The translations under genes and the position numbers were made by a program. Below are positions 51,238 through 61,505 of a stretch of 64,000 nucleotides of DNA, piece by piece (the stretch's first letter is position 1; each line of letters opens with the position of its first letter). Source of the DNA: Symbiodinium natans (lineage: Eukaryota > Sar > Dinophyceae > Suessiales > Symbiodiniaceae). The notes under the pieces are model-generated. The model was not told the DNA's origin and made no database searches. It saw only the letters and a program-made list of their open reading frames with translations. The stretch covers positions 124,001-188,000 of the forward strand of contig CAJNDS010002254.1 in assembly GCA_905221605.1 (NCBI GenBank), in the 5' to 3' direction.

Positions 51238-51876
51238 TCATGTCATGCGGTTTCCTAACGACGTGTTCTTCAGGAATTTCCAGGGACCTACTCCTATAAC
51301 TTCAGCCCTCAAACCGCGCAACATGAACTCAAACGGCGTTCCCGTCAACACGTGGCGGATAGACTTCTCGTCCTTTCCAGGCTTCTCATCACTCTTCGCT
51401 TCTTTCGAAGTCTTCTTCAGGATGCTTGGTCCTGCAGTAATGTCTTTCCTGGGTTCCTTGTCAACAGGAAGAGAGTCGATCTCCATGTCCGATCCCTTGG
51501 ATGGGCGTTTAGGAGCTTTCTGCTTCTTTCCGCTAATCGCCCACCAGGCCCGTTTCGCCCCAACCAGGCGGACATTCTTCTTTCCACCCTTGTAAATGCG
51601 AGACCCGGTGCGCGCAAGGTGCGTCTTCCAGCCCCGTTCCGACGCGGACCACGGAGATACCACATTGAAAGGCACGTCCGCCACAAGGACGTCCTCCAAC
51701 GTCAACGAAACGTCGCCAAAACGAACTTCCAGATCAACGACATTCGATACGTTTATGATGTCTCCTGAGGCACTATAGAGCGTCACCGTGCGATCATGGT
51801 ACTTGCAGACACGAAATCCTGACAGATGATCTGCTGAGACGATGTGGCATGTGGCTCCACTATCGACCAGCCACAC
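51238..51876 (-). CDS. Copia D retropepsin-type protease
   Basis: The motif WLVDSGATCH lies at 51,873-51,844. The strands VRFGDVSLTLEDVLVADVPF and the SERGWKTHLARTGSR block match copia A almost residue for residue. Coding extends upstream in frame-broken gag sequence. The C-terminal part shares GTPFEFMLRG with copia A. A polyprotein-processing aspartic protease. Confidence 0.85.
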   Translation of the reverse strand: MWLVDSGATCHIVSADHLSGFRVCKYHDRTVTLYSASGDIINVSNVVDLEVRFGDVSLTLEDVLVADVPFNVVSPWSASERGWKTHLARTGSRIYKGGKKNVRLVGAKRAWWAISGKKQKAPKRPSKGSDMEIDSLPVDKEPRKDITAGPSILKKTSKEAKSDEKPGKDEKSIRHVLTGTPFEFMLRGLRAEVIGVGPWKFLKNTSLGNRMT

Positions 51877-52083
51877 ATCACGATGCTCTACCTGCAGCGA
51901 AGCGCAGACGTATGCCGCATCTCCCTTCGAGGTGCTTCCAGTCAGGGTGCCTACCTTCTCATCTACAGTGACTTTCGGCCCTACAGCGACCGGTAGGGAC
52001 TGCCTCGACGGGCTTAGGCTTCTCAGGCTCAGGCTGGCTCAGTACTTCTCGTACAGGAGAAGGCTTGGCAAACCTCATCGCCC

Positions 52084-53400
52084 TCACGGTGGAGGTCCTC
52101 GAAGACTCGGACTCTGCCTCGGACTCTGGTTCTCCCAAGCCCGGGCTCTAGCCTTCTTCTTCTTCTTGTCTTTGCCCTTGCCTTTATCGGGCTTGTCGGG
52201 CTTTGGGATTCTGCGCTCCCTTGCCATCGCCCTTCTTGCCCTTGTCGCCGCCCTTTTCACCGGCTTCACGCTGACGGCTCCAGCAGTCCTTAGCCAGGTG
52301 TCCCTTTGTCCACAGTGGTCACAAAGCTTGTCACCCTTTCCTGACCTGCCGATTTGAGGAAAAGGGACCCTCACACAGACGAAGCTGCTCCTCATAGTAC
52401 CGAAGGCCATCGCTCTTGTCCAGTCGTTGCTCTTTCCATGAAGAACGACGCACTGTCTGAGCTCCTGGATCAGAGCTTGCAGCAAAACACTGCAGCGGTC
52501 AGCCTCCGTGAGACGCAACTCTGGAAAGTTCCCAAGCTTGGATTCGGCACGAGAAAACTCGTCCTCCAAGTGGATGAGGTCTGTCGGCCGTCGGTGATGC
52601 TGGCACGTAGTCGCCAACTTGAGGCACTGCTCCCGCACGTAGACAGCTTCCATGCGAGACACGATGCTGTATTGCTGCGTGATGGTCCTGACAGCCTCGT
52701 ATCCGCAGGCACTGAGAGACGAGCACGAGCGTAGCAACTCCTGACCTCTTTCCCAACGTGAGAGAGATTGGGTGAGATAGTAGTAAAGCTTCGCACTTCG
52801 AGCAGCATCATCATCCGCCAAATCCTTCTGAAGGATCTCATTCTTTTGCTTGACACAGGCCACGAGTGTCTCCAGGTAGGCATGCCATGTCTCGACTTCT
52901 CGCATCCTGCCCTTGTTCATGCCTTGATGCTCTAGCATCGGCAGAGATGGAAGGTACTTCTCCGCTCTATTCTGCAATGAGCTCCGAACAGAGCTCGAAG
53001 ACGAGGTAGCTCCTGCAAAAGGCACAGAAGGTGTGCTCGGTGCAGCTGCAAACGGGTCTGCCGTTGTGGCTCTAGCTGCAGCCTTCGCAACCAAACGTGC
53101 GGTCTCCGCTGCCTTCTCTTCAGCAGACGCTTCTCTTCCAAATCCATTCTTCTCATGAGGACAGCTATCAACTGCTGGTTCTGCTGGTTGGCTGCCTTAG
53201 CATCTCCAAGAAGATGGCTTGGAAGTTGCCTTCACCAAGGTCATTTCGAGCTTGTACTCCACCCACTTGGCTTCCAGCGGGCGAAGCATGAGCTTGAGCT
53301 GGAGTTGCTGGAGGCGACGCAAAAGGGTTGCTCCTCCAGCAGGTGCTGTCGGTTGTTCTTGAGACCAGCAAAGCCTCTTCCTCAGGGCTCACATTAGGTA
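52084..53400 (-). pseudogene. Copia D Gag, frameshifted, N-terminus lost
   Basis: The N-terminal part (53,400-53,168; VPVPNVSPEEEALL, matching IPVPPETTQQEEELL of copia A) and the main part (53,171-52,084; VLMRRMDLEEKR) lie in different frames. Further shifts occur near 52,405 (YYEEQLRLCEGP continues in another frame, matching YFEEQLRMCEPI in A) and inside the zinc knuckle near 52,300: CDHCGQ is in one frame and GHLAKDC in the next. The copia A N-terminal ~20 residues and the primer binding site are missing because the 5' LTR region is rearranged. Confidence 0.75.
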
Positions 53401-53647
53401 CTGGCACTGTAGTGAGTTTTGAGAAGCACAGAGGCTTTTCTAGCTCTCGGGAGTTGACCTGAGAGTCATCTGGAAGTGCTAAAGCAAAGCTCTGAGAAAC
53501 AGACTTTGGCCGTGACTCACTCCGTATGCTTTGCCCCGTCGTTCGTACCGTGTTGTGACCGTTTGACACTTGACTGAGGCATTCTGAGAGCAAAGCACCT
53601 TTATGTTTGTGCAAACTAGGCAAACAAAGAAATGTCATATTTTCACA
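53400..53647 (-). repeat. 5' LTR of copia D, shortened and partly inverted
   Basis: The outer end is normal (minus strand TGTGAAAATATGACATTTCTTTG from 53,647, the uninterrupted version of the site split in the 3' LTR). From about 53,600 to 53,405 the sequence matches the 3' LTR in the opposite orientation. The inner LTR end and the PBS are absent. Confidence 0.75.
53632..53644. repeat. Empty 13-bp target site in the 5' LTR
   Basis: ATGTCATATTTTC followed directly by ACA and preceded by LTR sequence. It shows what the 3' LTR site looked like before the stack formed. Confidence 0.9.
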
Positions 53648-53652
53648 GCTAT
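53648..53652. repeat. Target-site duplication of copia D, 5' side
   Basis: GCTAT, identical to 16,588-16,592. Confidence 0.85.
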
Positions 53653-53774
53653 GCAAATATTTGCAAAGTATCGTGACTGCGGTTTGGAGTAAGGTGTTTC
53701 GCAGACTCTGAACCAAACTTCTGCTGGATTGAAGAGTCAGCCACTGGAATTTACTCGTTTGTTCTGGTTTCCCG

Positions 53775-54060
53775 TTGCTTAAATGGGTTTACTGAAGGTT
53801 TCCTGCGGTTTCCAATGGCACGTTTGTTTTGGTTTTCATGCATTTGCTACGGTTTCTGACGGGTTTCTGATGGTTTGTTTCCGTCTGGTTTCCGACGGTT
53901 TCCGACAGTTTTCCATTGTTTCATCGGTTTCCAATGGTTTGATCTGGGTTTTCCAGTGCGGTTTCTCGTGGGTTTCCAGCGGTTTCATAGTTGTGTGGGT
54001 TTCCTCGCGGTTCCCATGGGTTTCCTGCAGGTTTCTTGCGGTTTCCTTACATTTGCTCTG
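53775..54060. repeat. Degenerate GGTTTCC repeat tract
   Basis: About twenty copies of GGTTTCC or close variants at irregular 9-16 bp spacing, all on the plus strand. Open frames through it are phenylalanine/serine-rich and not credible as proteins. Confidence 0.75.
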
Positions 54061-54550
54061 GTCTTCAAGAGACAAGTAGAGTCGTGACCTCGCACTGTTC
54101 TAGCAGCGACACACACAGAGGCGGTGCAAAGTTGTACGGTCTGAAGCATCTGGCATCTGTCTTGTGTTAGGTAGCTATGGAGCGGGCTTCTCGGAGGCTG
54201 GCTTTGCCTTGACGACGTGGTTTTATGGATCAGATGTGTCAGATCCTAACCCAAGAGCTTCAAGAGCTCAAGCGTTGCCGTGCAGAGTTCAAAGCACGCA
54301 GCCGTGCGCTGGCCCTACAAGAGAAGAACTGAAAGAAAAGACGCGCAAAGCAGGCATGTCCGTGCGACAGATGGAGAGGCTCAAACGGGCCACAGTCAAC
54401 AGCTGTTCTTGTGGTGCAGGCAGCCAGGCAACCAAGTAAAGAAGACTTCTCTTGTTGCGTGAAGGCTGGTGCAAAACTTTGTCTCGGTGCATGGCTGAGA
54501 ATGCAGGTGCCTCGCGACGTCCTGGTCGTTCCACCTGTTGGGACGGCAAG
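54061..54550. other. No recognisable gene
   Basis: Unique-looking sequence with short open frames only, between the GGTTTCC tract and the GTGAGN array. Confidence 0.45.
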
Positions 54551-54591
54551 GTTTGAAAGAGAGTGTGAGAAAGCGTGTGAGTGAGAGTGAG

Positions 54592-54655
<64 letters not shown>

Positions 54656-55410
54656 CGAGTGAGCGTGAGCGTGTGACCGTGCACGTGAGCGCGACCTTGA
54701 CCGTGAGCATGAGCGTGAGCAAGTGCGTGAGCGTGAGCGTCAGAGTGAGAGTCGAGAGTGAGAGTGAGCGTGAGAGTGAGAGTGAGCGTGAGAGTGAGCC
54801 TGAGCGTGAGCGTGAGAGTCAATGAGCGTGAGCGCGAGAGTGAGACTGAGAGGGAGAGTGAGTGAGCGTGAGCGTGAGAGTCAGAGTGAGAGTGAGAGTG
54901 AGCGTGAGCGTGAGAGTGCGAGTGAGCGTGAGGGTGAGCGTGAGCGTGAACGTGAGCGTGAGCGTGATTTTGACTGCGACTGTGACTGTGAGCGTGAGCG
55001 TTACAGCGTGAGTGTGTGAGAGTGTGAGAGTGACAGTGCGTGAGAGTGAGCGTGAGAGCGAGCGTGAGAGCGAGTGAGCGTGAGCGTGGGAGTGAGAGTG
55101 AGTGTGAGAGTGAGCGTGAGCATGAGCGTGAGAGTGAGCGTGAGCATGAGCAGCGTGAACAGCGTGAGCATGAGCGTGAGCGTGAGAGTGAGCGTGAGAG
55201 TGAGCGTAGCAGCGTGAGCAGCGTGAGCGTGAGAGTGAGCGTGAGAGTGAGTGAGAGTGAGGGTGAGCGAGACGTGAGCGTGAGAGTGAGTGTGAGCGTG
55301 AGCATGAGCGTGAGAGTGAGCGTGAGAGTGAGCGTGAGAGCGAGCGTGAGAGTGAGCGTGAGAGTAAGTGTGAGAGTGAGCGTGAGCGTGAGAGTGAGAG
55401 AGTGAGAGTG
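54551..55410. repeat. GTGAGN array 1
   Basis: Long run of GTGAGA, GTGAGC and GTGAGT hexamers, strongly G-rich on the plus strand. It creates long open frames on both strands (Ser/Glu/Arg or Leu/Thr repeats) that are artefacts. Confidence 0.95.
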
Positions 55411-55424
55411 TCTTGTTTTGCTGG

Positions 55425-55600
55425 AAGGTGCGCCGAACGCGGAGCACGTGGATATCCTTGAAGTTGAGGATGGCGCTGAGGGAGGCAGTTAGCGGTGCGG
55501 CCTGAATATGCCTGAATGTTGGCGGCTGCTGCTGCTTTGTCGTCACTTGTGGGAGAGGTGAGCACGCGTCCGGTTCAGGACCGAGCTGAGGGTGGTGAGC
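55425..55600. repeat. Spacer copy 1 between GTGAGN arrays
   Basis: Contains gcggagcacgtggatatcct, agcggtgcggcctgaatatg and ctgctgctgctttgtcgtca. A second copy follows array 2 at 56,071-56,220, so array plus spacer form a ~650-bp duplication. Confidence 0.75.
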
Positions 55601-56070
55601 GTGAGAGTGAGCTTGAGAGTCAGTGACGTGAGAGAGCGTGAGAGTGAGTGTGAGAGTGTGAGAGAGCGTGAGCGTGAGCAGAGTGAGCGTGAGCGTGAGA
55701 GTCAGTGAGCGTGAGTGTGAGAGTGTGAGAGTGAGCGTGAGCGTGATCAGCTTGAGCAGCGGGAGCGTGAGCGTGAGAGTGAGCGTGAGAGTGAGTGCGT
55801 GAGAGTGAGTGAGAGTGAGCGTGAGCGTGAGGGTGAGAGTGAGAGTGAGGGTGAGGGTGAGAGCGAGAGTGAGCGTGAGCGTGAGCGTGAGAGTGAGTGT
55901 GAGAGTGAGCGTGAGCATGAGCGTGAGAGTGAGCATGAGAGTGAGCGTGAGAGCGAGCGTGAGAGTGAGCGTGAGAGTGAGCGTGAGAGCGAGCGTGAGA
56001 GTGAGCGTGAGAGTAAGTGTGAGAGTGAGCGTGAGCGTGAGCGTGAGAGAGTGAGAGTGAGAACGCGGAG
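55590..56070. repeat. GTGAGN array 2
   Basis: Same hexamer family as array 1, followed by the second spacer copy. Confidence 0.95.
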
Positions 56071-56220
56071 CACGTGGTGATCCTATTGAAGTTGAGGAGG
56101 GAGCTGAGGGAGGCAGCTAGCGGTGCGGCCTGAATATGCCTGAATATATAATCACGTTGACTGTTGGCGTCTGCTGCTGCTTTGTGGTCACTTGTGGGAG
56201 GGCATCCGGTTCAGAACCGA

Positions 56221-56971
56221 GCCATATGATTTCCAGCAAACACAGCCTGTGGGCAGGCCTGGGCGAAGACGAGCGGGCTCGCGACGCAGGATGCTCTTGG
56301 TGTGGCTCGTGCAGCATCGTCCTGATTGCTTTGCACGCAGGAGCAGGCCAAGACATCGTCGAAGTTTCTGACGCAGACGCAGACTAAGAGCGAAAGCCAT
56401 AGGGCCAGCTTCTCTCCATAGCTTTTTCCGGTTGCACCACGCCGTCACAACTTAGACCCAGGATGCGTCAGAACAGTTGCTGAGAGAGGTTCAGAAAGTG
56501 ATTTCTCCGGGCCCGATTCTCATCTGCGTTAGAGCAAATCCTCGAAGGTTGGAACTTCTTGCTCCAGAAGCGCGACCGAAACAGCTGTCGGCAGAAACAG
56601 CGGGGGGGTTTGGGGGGGACCCCCCATTTGCAAACACAATGCTTTGGGCAGCCAGTTCAAGAGACCTGACACTTGCTGGGCCTTTTTAAGTCCCCAAAGC
56701 CCCCTAGGTTTCGGCAGCAGTGTAAGAGGCCCCACAGCAAAAAAGATTAAGATAGTGTCCCGGGCAAATGATGGAGCTCATGCCTTTGGAATCCGGCGGC
56801 GAGCGCCATACAACTACCTTGCAAGCCCAGTGCCGCCCAGCCCAAAAGCTCCCCTCCTCCAGTCCGGGCTCAATCCAAGTCCAAAGAGTAGAAGGACCTG
56901 GACTGCTTCTAAACCCAGAGGGCCAGTGGCTCTGCTGGCCCAATCCAGACTCTCGTGGCCCGAGTCGAGCA
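56221..56971. other. No recognisable gene
   Basis: Several short open frames in both directions. A G-rich run lies at 56,600-56,620. No protein family recognised. Confidence 0.45.
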
Positions 56972-57046
56972 TTTAGGGTTTAGGGTTTAGGGTTTAGGGT
57001 TTAGGGTTTGAGGTTATAGGGTTTGGGGTTTAGGGTTTAGGGTTCA
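56972..57046 (+). repeat. TTTAGGG-type repeat tract
   Basis: About nine units of TTTAGGG and variants. Plant/dinoflagellate telomere-type repeat at an internal position. Confidence 0.9.
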
Positions 57047-58482
57047 GGACATCCATGAATTCAGTGGAGTTCGTGATGTCCAGTTTGTTTTGCACCGACC
57101 GCAACGACAAGCGGACAAGTGGGCAATTTGCCGGTTCTCCCTGTGTACGCTTTGTAAATCTCCTTCGCGGCCTTCCCAGCAGGTTCGGTTGCTTCCAATG
57201 ATTCCCTTCAGATGTCCTGTTATGCCAGGAAAAAGCCCATCCCGTCGAGGTTTCTGGATTCCCTGTCGTCTGCTGAATCAGGAACAGCTTTCCAAACGTT
57301 TTGGTTTCTTGCGTTGAGTTTTGAGATTGGAACGTCTAGTTCTAGGCTTAGTCGACAACTTTTTAAAACCACCAAAAAAGCCTTAGAAGGCAGGACGCCC
57401 TGCTTACAGTTGGAATCAAACTTTTGGACTGTTGAAAACTTTTCGAACCTTCAGAATGTCAAGATCCCACGATAATTTCAAAATTTGCAACAATTTGCAA
57501 TCTTTCGAAAAGGCTTGAAGCTTCGCAGGGTCCCTAAATCGATTATAACTCCAAGTTTTTGTCGCGCTTTGAAGGGCAGTTGAAATTTTAGTTCTGAAAT
57601 GTCTGTGCATTCTATCTGAAAATTCTAGAGCGCGCACAGATCTAGGGTCTTTGAGATGTTCCAGAACCTGCAGAATTTAGAATTAGGGTTTTAGGATGTT
57701 TGGGCGTTTTCTCCCTTGTTTTTAAGCTTCCTGCGCCGTCCCCGGAAAAGTAACCAAACACTGTGCGGAACTTGAACCTGCTTCCCAGTCGTGGGCCAGA
57801 GGCAGGAGCCTTTTGTAGCCGTTCTGACCTCCCCCACGCATCACGCTGCCTTGGCTTCCACACTGCCTCTCGATGGCATGGGTCGCCACGTTGTGGAATC
57901 TGACTCCAGGCTCTTCTTTCGGCAAGCCCACATGCAGCCACAGAATCGACAGCAAGGAATAGCGCCTCGGCCATCTCCAGCAAACCAGGACTACCATTAA
58001 CCATACAAAGCTCAAACATCCCTTCCCGGAACCATCTCTCATCCCCCCCCCCCGCAAAAAAAATTTTAAATCAGGGTGGAATCCGTATGTTTCAATGAGT
58101 TTTGTTTGCGACTTGGGTTGGACGCAAGAGAACTCCTCCACGAGCTTCATTCCGTTGGCTTCCAAGCCAAGGACCAGTTTTGCCAGTTTTGCGGAAATGG
58201 CACACAGCATGCCACATGATGCATGAGAAACCTTCCCTTTGCAAAGGTTGTGGGAGCAATTTCAATGCGGACCAGTTTTGAACCATTTGTGTATCCAGCG
58301 GCTGTACCCGCGTTTGTCTGAGTTGCTTGTCGCTCGTGCTGCCCGGTGCCCATTTGAGTGCAATTCTAGTTTTGGGGCGGCATCCTGCTAAGTAGCCATT
58401 GCTCAGCGGTAACTTTTGTGAATCCGCAAGGTTTGCCTCAGATGTTCCCAGTAGTTTGCCAATTTTTCGAGTCTGACGCCCC
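57047..58482. other. No recognisable gene; possible 5' region of the next gene
   Basis: No convincing coding frame. A pyrimidine-rich stretch ending in AG at about 58,469, 14 bp before the ATG at 58,483, could be a trans-splice acceptor for the spliced leader; this is inference. Confidence 0.35.
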
Positions 58483-59494
58483 ATGCGATTGCAAGTCCTG
58501 CTCATCTTGCCAATAGCACTTGCCGTACGTGAGTGGGCGGCGATTGAGGATGACCTGGATGAGCCTAAGTTGGATAAGCTTGGGGCAATGACCCAGTCAG
58601 TGCTCAAAGCTCTCAATCACGATGCCCCGGTGCAGATCACTTTTGACGACGAGCCCTGGGTAAACATCGCGCCTCGATTCTCCATCTGGACGGCCATTCC
58701 CATGACCCAGAACAAAGGCCGGGGCCAAGGTTCTGTACCCTCCCCCCCAAAGCTCTGACTAGAATGTCCCTTTATGAAGAAGAATGTCGGGTTTAGGGTT
58801 TAGGGTTTAGGGTTTAGGGTTTAGGGTTTAGGGTTTAGGGTTTAGGGTTTAGGGTTTAAGGTTTAGGGTTTAGGGTTCGGGGTCAAGCCCTTCAGGTGAT
58901 CTCGTCATCTCCGGGGGTGTTTACAACATCGTGAAGCTGCTGGAGTCTCGCGACATGCCAATCTCTTGCCCTGTTCTTTGGGCGCAAAACCGCTGGGAAG
59001 CCTATCTCTCCGTCACAAAGGAAGCACAGAAGGGTGGCCAGGTTCTGTTCGGCGCAGTGACCAAGGGAGTTGTGGACATTGCAGATATTGGACACCTGAA
59101 AACTGTCTTGGACAAAATGATCGGTGTCCCAGGCTTCACGAACCCAGTGCAAGGCTTGAGTGCAGCCCTCAAGCAAGGTGAAGCGCTGGCATCCCTGAGG
59201 TCGGCAGCGTTTGCACCCGCGAGGCCTGGAGAGAACAGTACCTTCGACCAGGTGTCGAAAGCAATCTACGGTGCGAAGCTGCAGTGGCAAAGGGTGCAGA
59301 ACACGAAGCGCGTCGTGCGCTTCATGCTTGGCCCGCATTACACGGAGTCTGGAGCTTATGACTTGCAGATGAGCTGCATGCAGCCCGACCCGGACCGCAG
59401 TGCCTACGTCTACGTCCCGCATCCTGATCCCGATGCCCCTCCAGTACAGCTCAGGACGCCCATGCTGGCTGGTTTCATCCTTGCCATTTCATAA
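58483..59494 (+). CDS. Two-exon host gene, probable secreted protein
   Basis: Exon 1 (58,483-58,729) starts MRLQVLLILPIALAV, a signal-peptide-like hydrophobic N-terminus, and continues acidic (EDDLDEPKLDKLGAM). Exon 2 (58,896 to a stop at 59,494) continues DLVISGGVYNIVKLLESRD. The 58,730-58,895 intron has GT...AG ends, and the phase fits exactly (CAAG joined to GTGAT gives one Gly codon). Exon 2 carries TLG-free ordinary sequence with FGAVTKGVVDIADIGHLK and PDPDRSAYVYVPHPDPDAP. The 3' end could also be spliced before the stop. I do not recognise the family; extracellular or plastid targeting is possible. Confidence 0.5.
58789..58878 (+). repeat. TTTAGGG tract inside an intron
   Basis: About twelve nearly perfect TTTAGGG units, filling more than half of the 166-bp intron at 58,730-58,895. 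Confidence 0.92.
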
Positions 59495-60403
59495 GGTGCC
59501 AAACGGATGTGGCACATTCCACAGAGAACGATTGGAGATAGATCCGCAAGCCAGTGATCGGCAGCCAAACTGTGTGAAGGTTGTCTGCGGTGCCGTATTG
59601 CCAGTATCAGGAGACTTCTGTACCGCCTGCAGTTCGTTCATAATCACCTTCGGATTCGGCAAGGGGCTGTTGTTGCAAACAGGTCAGGGCATTCACCAAA
59701 AGAAGGTATCTTGCACCCTGCTGCGTCGAACCCACTTCCCTGACCCCCTACATCCCTTGGCCCTTAAGCCCCTAAGCTCCCTAAGAAGCCATGAGGTTGA
59801 ATGTAAAGCTTCTCCTTTTGAATATGAAGTAGGACATGGTCGAATATGTTGGAGGCGTCCAGGGTCGAGAGCCCAATGTGCGAGCCCCCAGCCCCTCGCC
59901 CCTACGAGGCTATACGGCGCTTGTTCTTTGGTCTCGCGCACATTTGCTAAACCCTGAACCCTGAACCCTGAACCCTGAACCCTGAACCCTGAGCCCTGAA
60001 CCCTAAACCTTCCTCAAGACGCCGGCTCCAGCGTGTGATGGGTGTGTTTGTAGCTGTGGCCTGTAGCAATACCTTGTGCATCCTAGTCAGCTTGTGTTGT
60101 AAGAAAAAGTCAAGGATGCGTGCAGCAGCCTCACTACCTGACTTACTGATCTCTACTGATCTCTTTTTGTCTCGTTTCTGCACGGCGTCTGTGCCATGAC
60201 AGTGGGCATCTCAAGAGGCTACGAGCCCGGGCGAGTGCTGCTCATTCTGCCCACCACTGACATAGGCAGATGCCGGTCTCAAGTCAGTTCTCAGCTATTT
60301 TGAATAAAGCATACAGCCTGAGTATTAGGAGACAGCACGTAAGTAGATGTCTTGCATTGTAGTCGCACGCTGGCACTCATGAGTGTTCGATGTCTGTTGG
60401 CAG
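59495..60403. other. Intergenic or intronic region with CCCTGAA repeats
   Basis: Contains a CCCTGAA/CCCTAAA tract at 59,948-60,009 (opposite orientation to the preceding tracts). No coding frame recognised. Confidence 0.45.
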
Positions 60404-60514
60404 GTACCAAGCACGCAGCCCTTGCAGAAGATGGATCATTGCATCCCGACCTCCAGCAGGCCTCGCGCCTGCTCGCAGAAGCAGAGACTGCACTCCGAAA
60501 CTTGGCAGCCCAGT
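60404..60514 (+). CDS. Candidate exon (helical protein)
   Basis: Preceded by ttggcag. Reads TKHAALAEDGSLHPDLQQAS then RLLAEAETALRNLAAQ, amphipathic helices in the style of TPR proteins. The 3' splice point is uncertain. It may be the first recognisable exon of the gene continued at 60,612. Confidence 0.4.
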
Positions 60515-60611
60515 GGTACCCTTTTCTTTATTTTTGGTTCAAGGTTTCTTTACAAAGTATCCAACCCCAAAAGTTTGCCCTTATTTTTTAACATGGCTAT
60601 TGGGCTTCCAA

Positions 60612-60745
60612 GGAAAAGGCGCCATCGAAGCGTCCCAATCCGATGCCAAGAAGGCCCTGGAACAGTTTCGTGCCAGCAAAAGTGCCCAGGGGATCTCCGA
60701 CGCCACCCGCGTGCGACTGGCACGCACGCTGAGCACATCTGTTTC
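60612..60745 (+). CDS. Candidate exon (helical, TPR-like)
   Basis: Reads GKGAIEASQSDAKKALEQFR then ASKSAQGISDATRVRLARTL. The spacing of Ala/Leu and the ALEQFRASKSAQG turn resemble the second helix and turn of a TPR repeat. Exact ends not determined. Confidence 0.4.
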
Positions 60746-60810
60746 AGTTTTCCTTGTGGCTTCGTGCACTCCAGAATCAGATATCCAGTGTAGGATCTCG
60801 AGAGCCCGAG

Positions 60811-60855
60811 TCCCTAAACCCTAAACCCTAAACCCTGAACCCTAATCCCTAAGCC
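60811..60855 (-). repeat. CCCTAAA-type tract
   Basis: About five units of CCCTAAA and variants, between candidate exons. Confidence 0.85.
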
Positions 60856-60896
60856 TAGTAAATGACCCTTCTGCTGCCCCAAAAAAACAAACCAAG

Positions 60897-60980
60897 GGCG
60901 ATGTGCGCCCTCGCGGAGTTCGAGTCTCGTAAAGAGGCTCTGGCCCTGGGCCAAGAACACCTCAAGGCGGGGCCTCCCAA
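60897..60980 (+). CDS. Candidate exon (TPR-like)
   Basis: Preceded by accaag. Reads MCALAEFESRKEALALGQEH followed by LKAG. Bounded on both sides by CCCTAAA-type tracts (60,811-60,855 and 60,991-61,012). Confidence 0.4.
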
Positions 60981-60990
60981 AGCCTTAAAA

Positions 60991-61012
60991 TCCCTAAACC
61001 CTAAACCCTAAG
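60991..61012 (-). repeat. CCCTAAA-type tract
   Basis: Three units directly after the preceding candidate exon. Confidence 0.8.
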
Positions 61013-61251
61013 CCTCAACCATAGGGTTTCGGGCGTCTTGGAGTGCGACGATGGGGGGTTCAGACTTTCGGCCTACAGCCCCAAAAAGCCATGCAGTCTT
61101 TATGAGCTCTGAGGTTCTAAGAGGAGACCCTCGAAGCCCAAAAGAAGCTCTCTGAGCCGGGGAAGCCCTGAAAGCCCTCTGCGCCCGGCAACGAAAACAT
61201 AAAGCCGCCCCGAACCCGTGAACCGTAAGCCCTCGACTCCGAACCCCTGCG

Positions 61252-61320
61252 GTTTGGGGTTTGGGGTTTGGGGTTTAGGGCTTAGGGAGTAAAAGTTCAA
61301 GGGGTTTGGGGTTTAGGGTT
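61252..61320 (+). repeat. TTTGGGG/TTTAGGG-type tract
   Basis: Mixed TTTGGGG and TTTAGGG units, plus orientation. Confidence 0.8.
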
Positions 61321-61383
61321 ACTTGGTTCAGGGCTTAGGGTTTCTGGCAGTCCAGGTCAGCAAACCCCCCCCAGCCCGGCCAG

Positions 61384-61460
61384 GAGGTGCGGGGAGCCGG
61401 GAACAAGGAGCAGGAGGCCATGGCTCTCCAATCCCTCGCCGAGGTGGACGGGGCAGACAG
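61384..61460 (+). CDS. Candidate exon (TPR-like)
   Basis: Preceded by ccggccag, followed at once by a ggtttaggg tract. Reads EVRGAGNKEQEAMALQSLAE then VDGADR. GNKEQEAMALQSLAEV is close to the usual A-helix of dinoflagellate/cyanobacterial-type TPR repeats (GDxxGEAxALxxLAxV). Confidence 0.45.
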
Positions 61461-61505
61461 GGTTTAGGGTTTAGGGTTTCGGGTTTAGGGTTTAGGGTTA
61501 CTTGG
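61461..61505 (+). repeat. TTTAGGG-type tract
   Basis: Five to six units starting exactly at the presumed donor of the preceding exon. Confidence 0.85.

Larger units (their letters stand above)
16593..53647 (-). mobile_element. Copia D: complete but interrupted Ty1/copia element
   Basis: On the minus strand: rearranged 5' LTR (53,647 to about 53,400), gag, protease, accessory ORF, integrase, RT, RNase H, a methyltransferase-like tail, a polypurine tract (43,898-43,887) and the 3' LTR, which starts at 43,886, is interrupted at once by a 26.7-kb stack of other retroelements and resumes at 17,164 to end at 16,593. Matching GCTAT duplications at both ends prove that the outer ends belong to one insertion event. 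Without the stack the element is about 10.3 kb. Several frameshifts in gag and two in-frame stops in the accessory ORF show that it is no longer active. Confidence 0.85.

Noticed and set aside
48356-51241. N-terminal ~960 residues of the 2258-codon open frame that leads into pol
   Set aside because: This frame overlaps the accessory ORF in another register, and the accessory ORF is the one conserved in copia A. The Gly/Ser/Arg/Cys-rich translation looks like a shadow.
54289-56080. Long open frames of Leu/Thr, Ser/Arg or Glu/Ser repeats on both strands
   Set aside because: Produced by GTGAGN hexamers; all frames are open because the unit is six bases long.
57722-58616. Minus-strand ORFs overlapping the secreted-protein gene
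   Set aside because: They overlap exon 1 of a gene whose splice phase works; the translations show no family.
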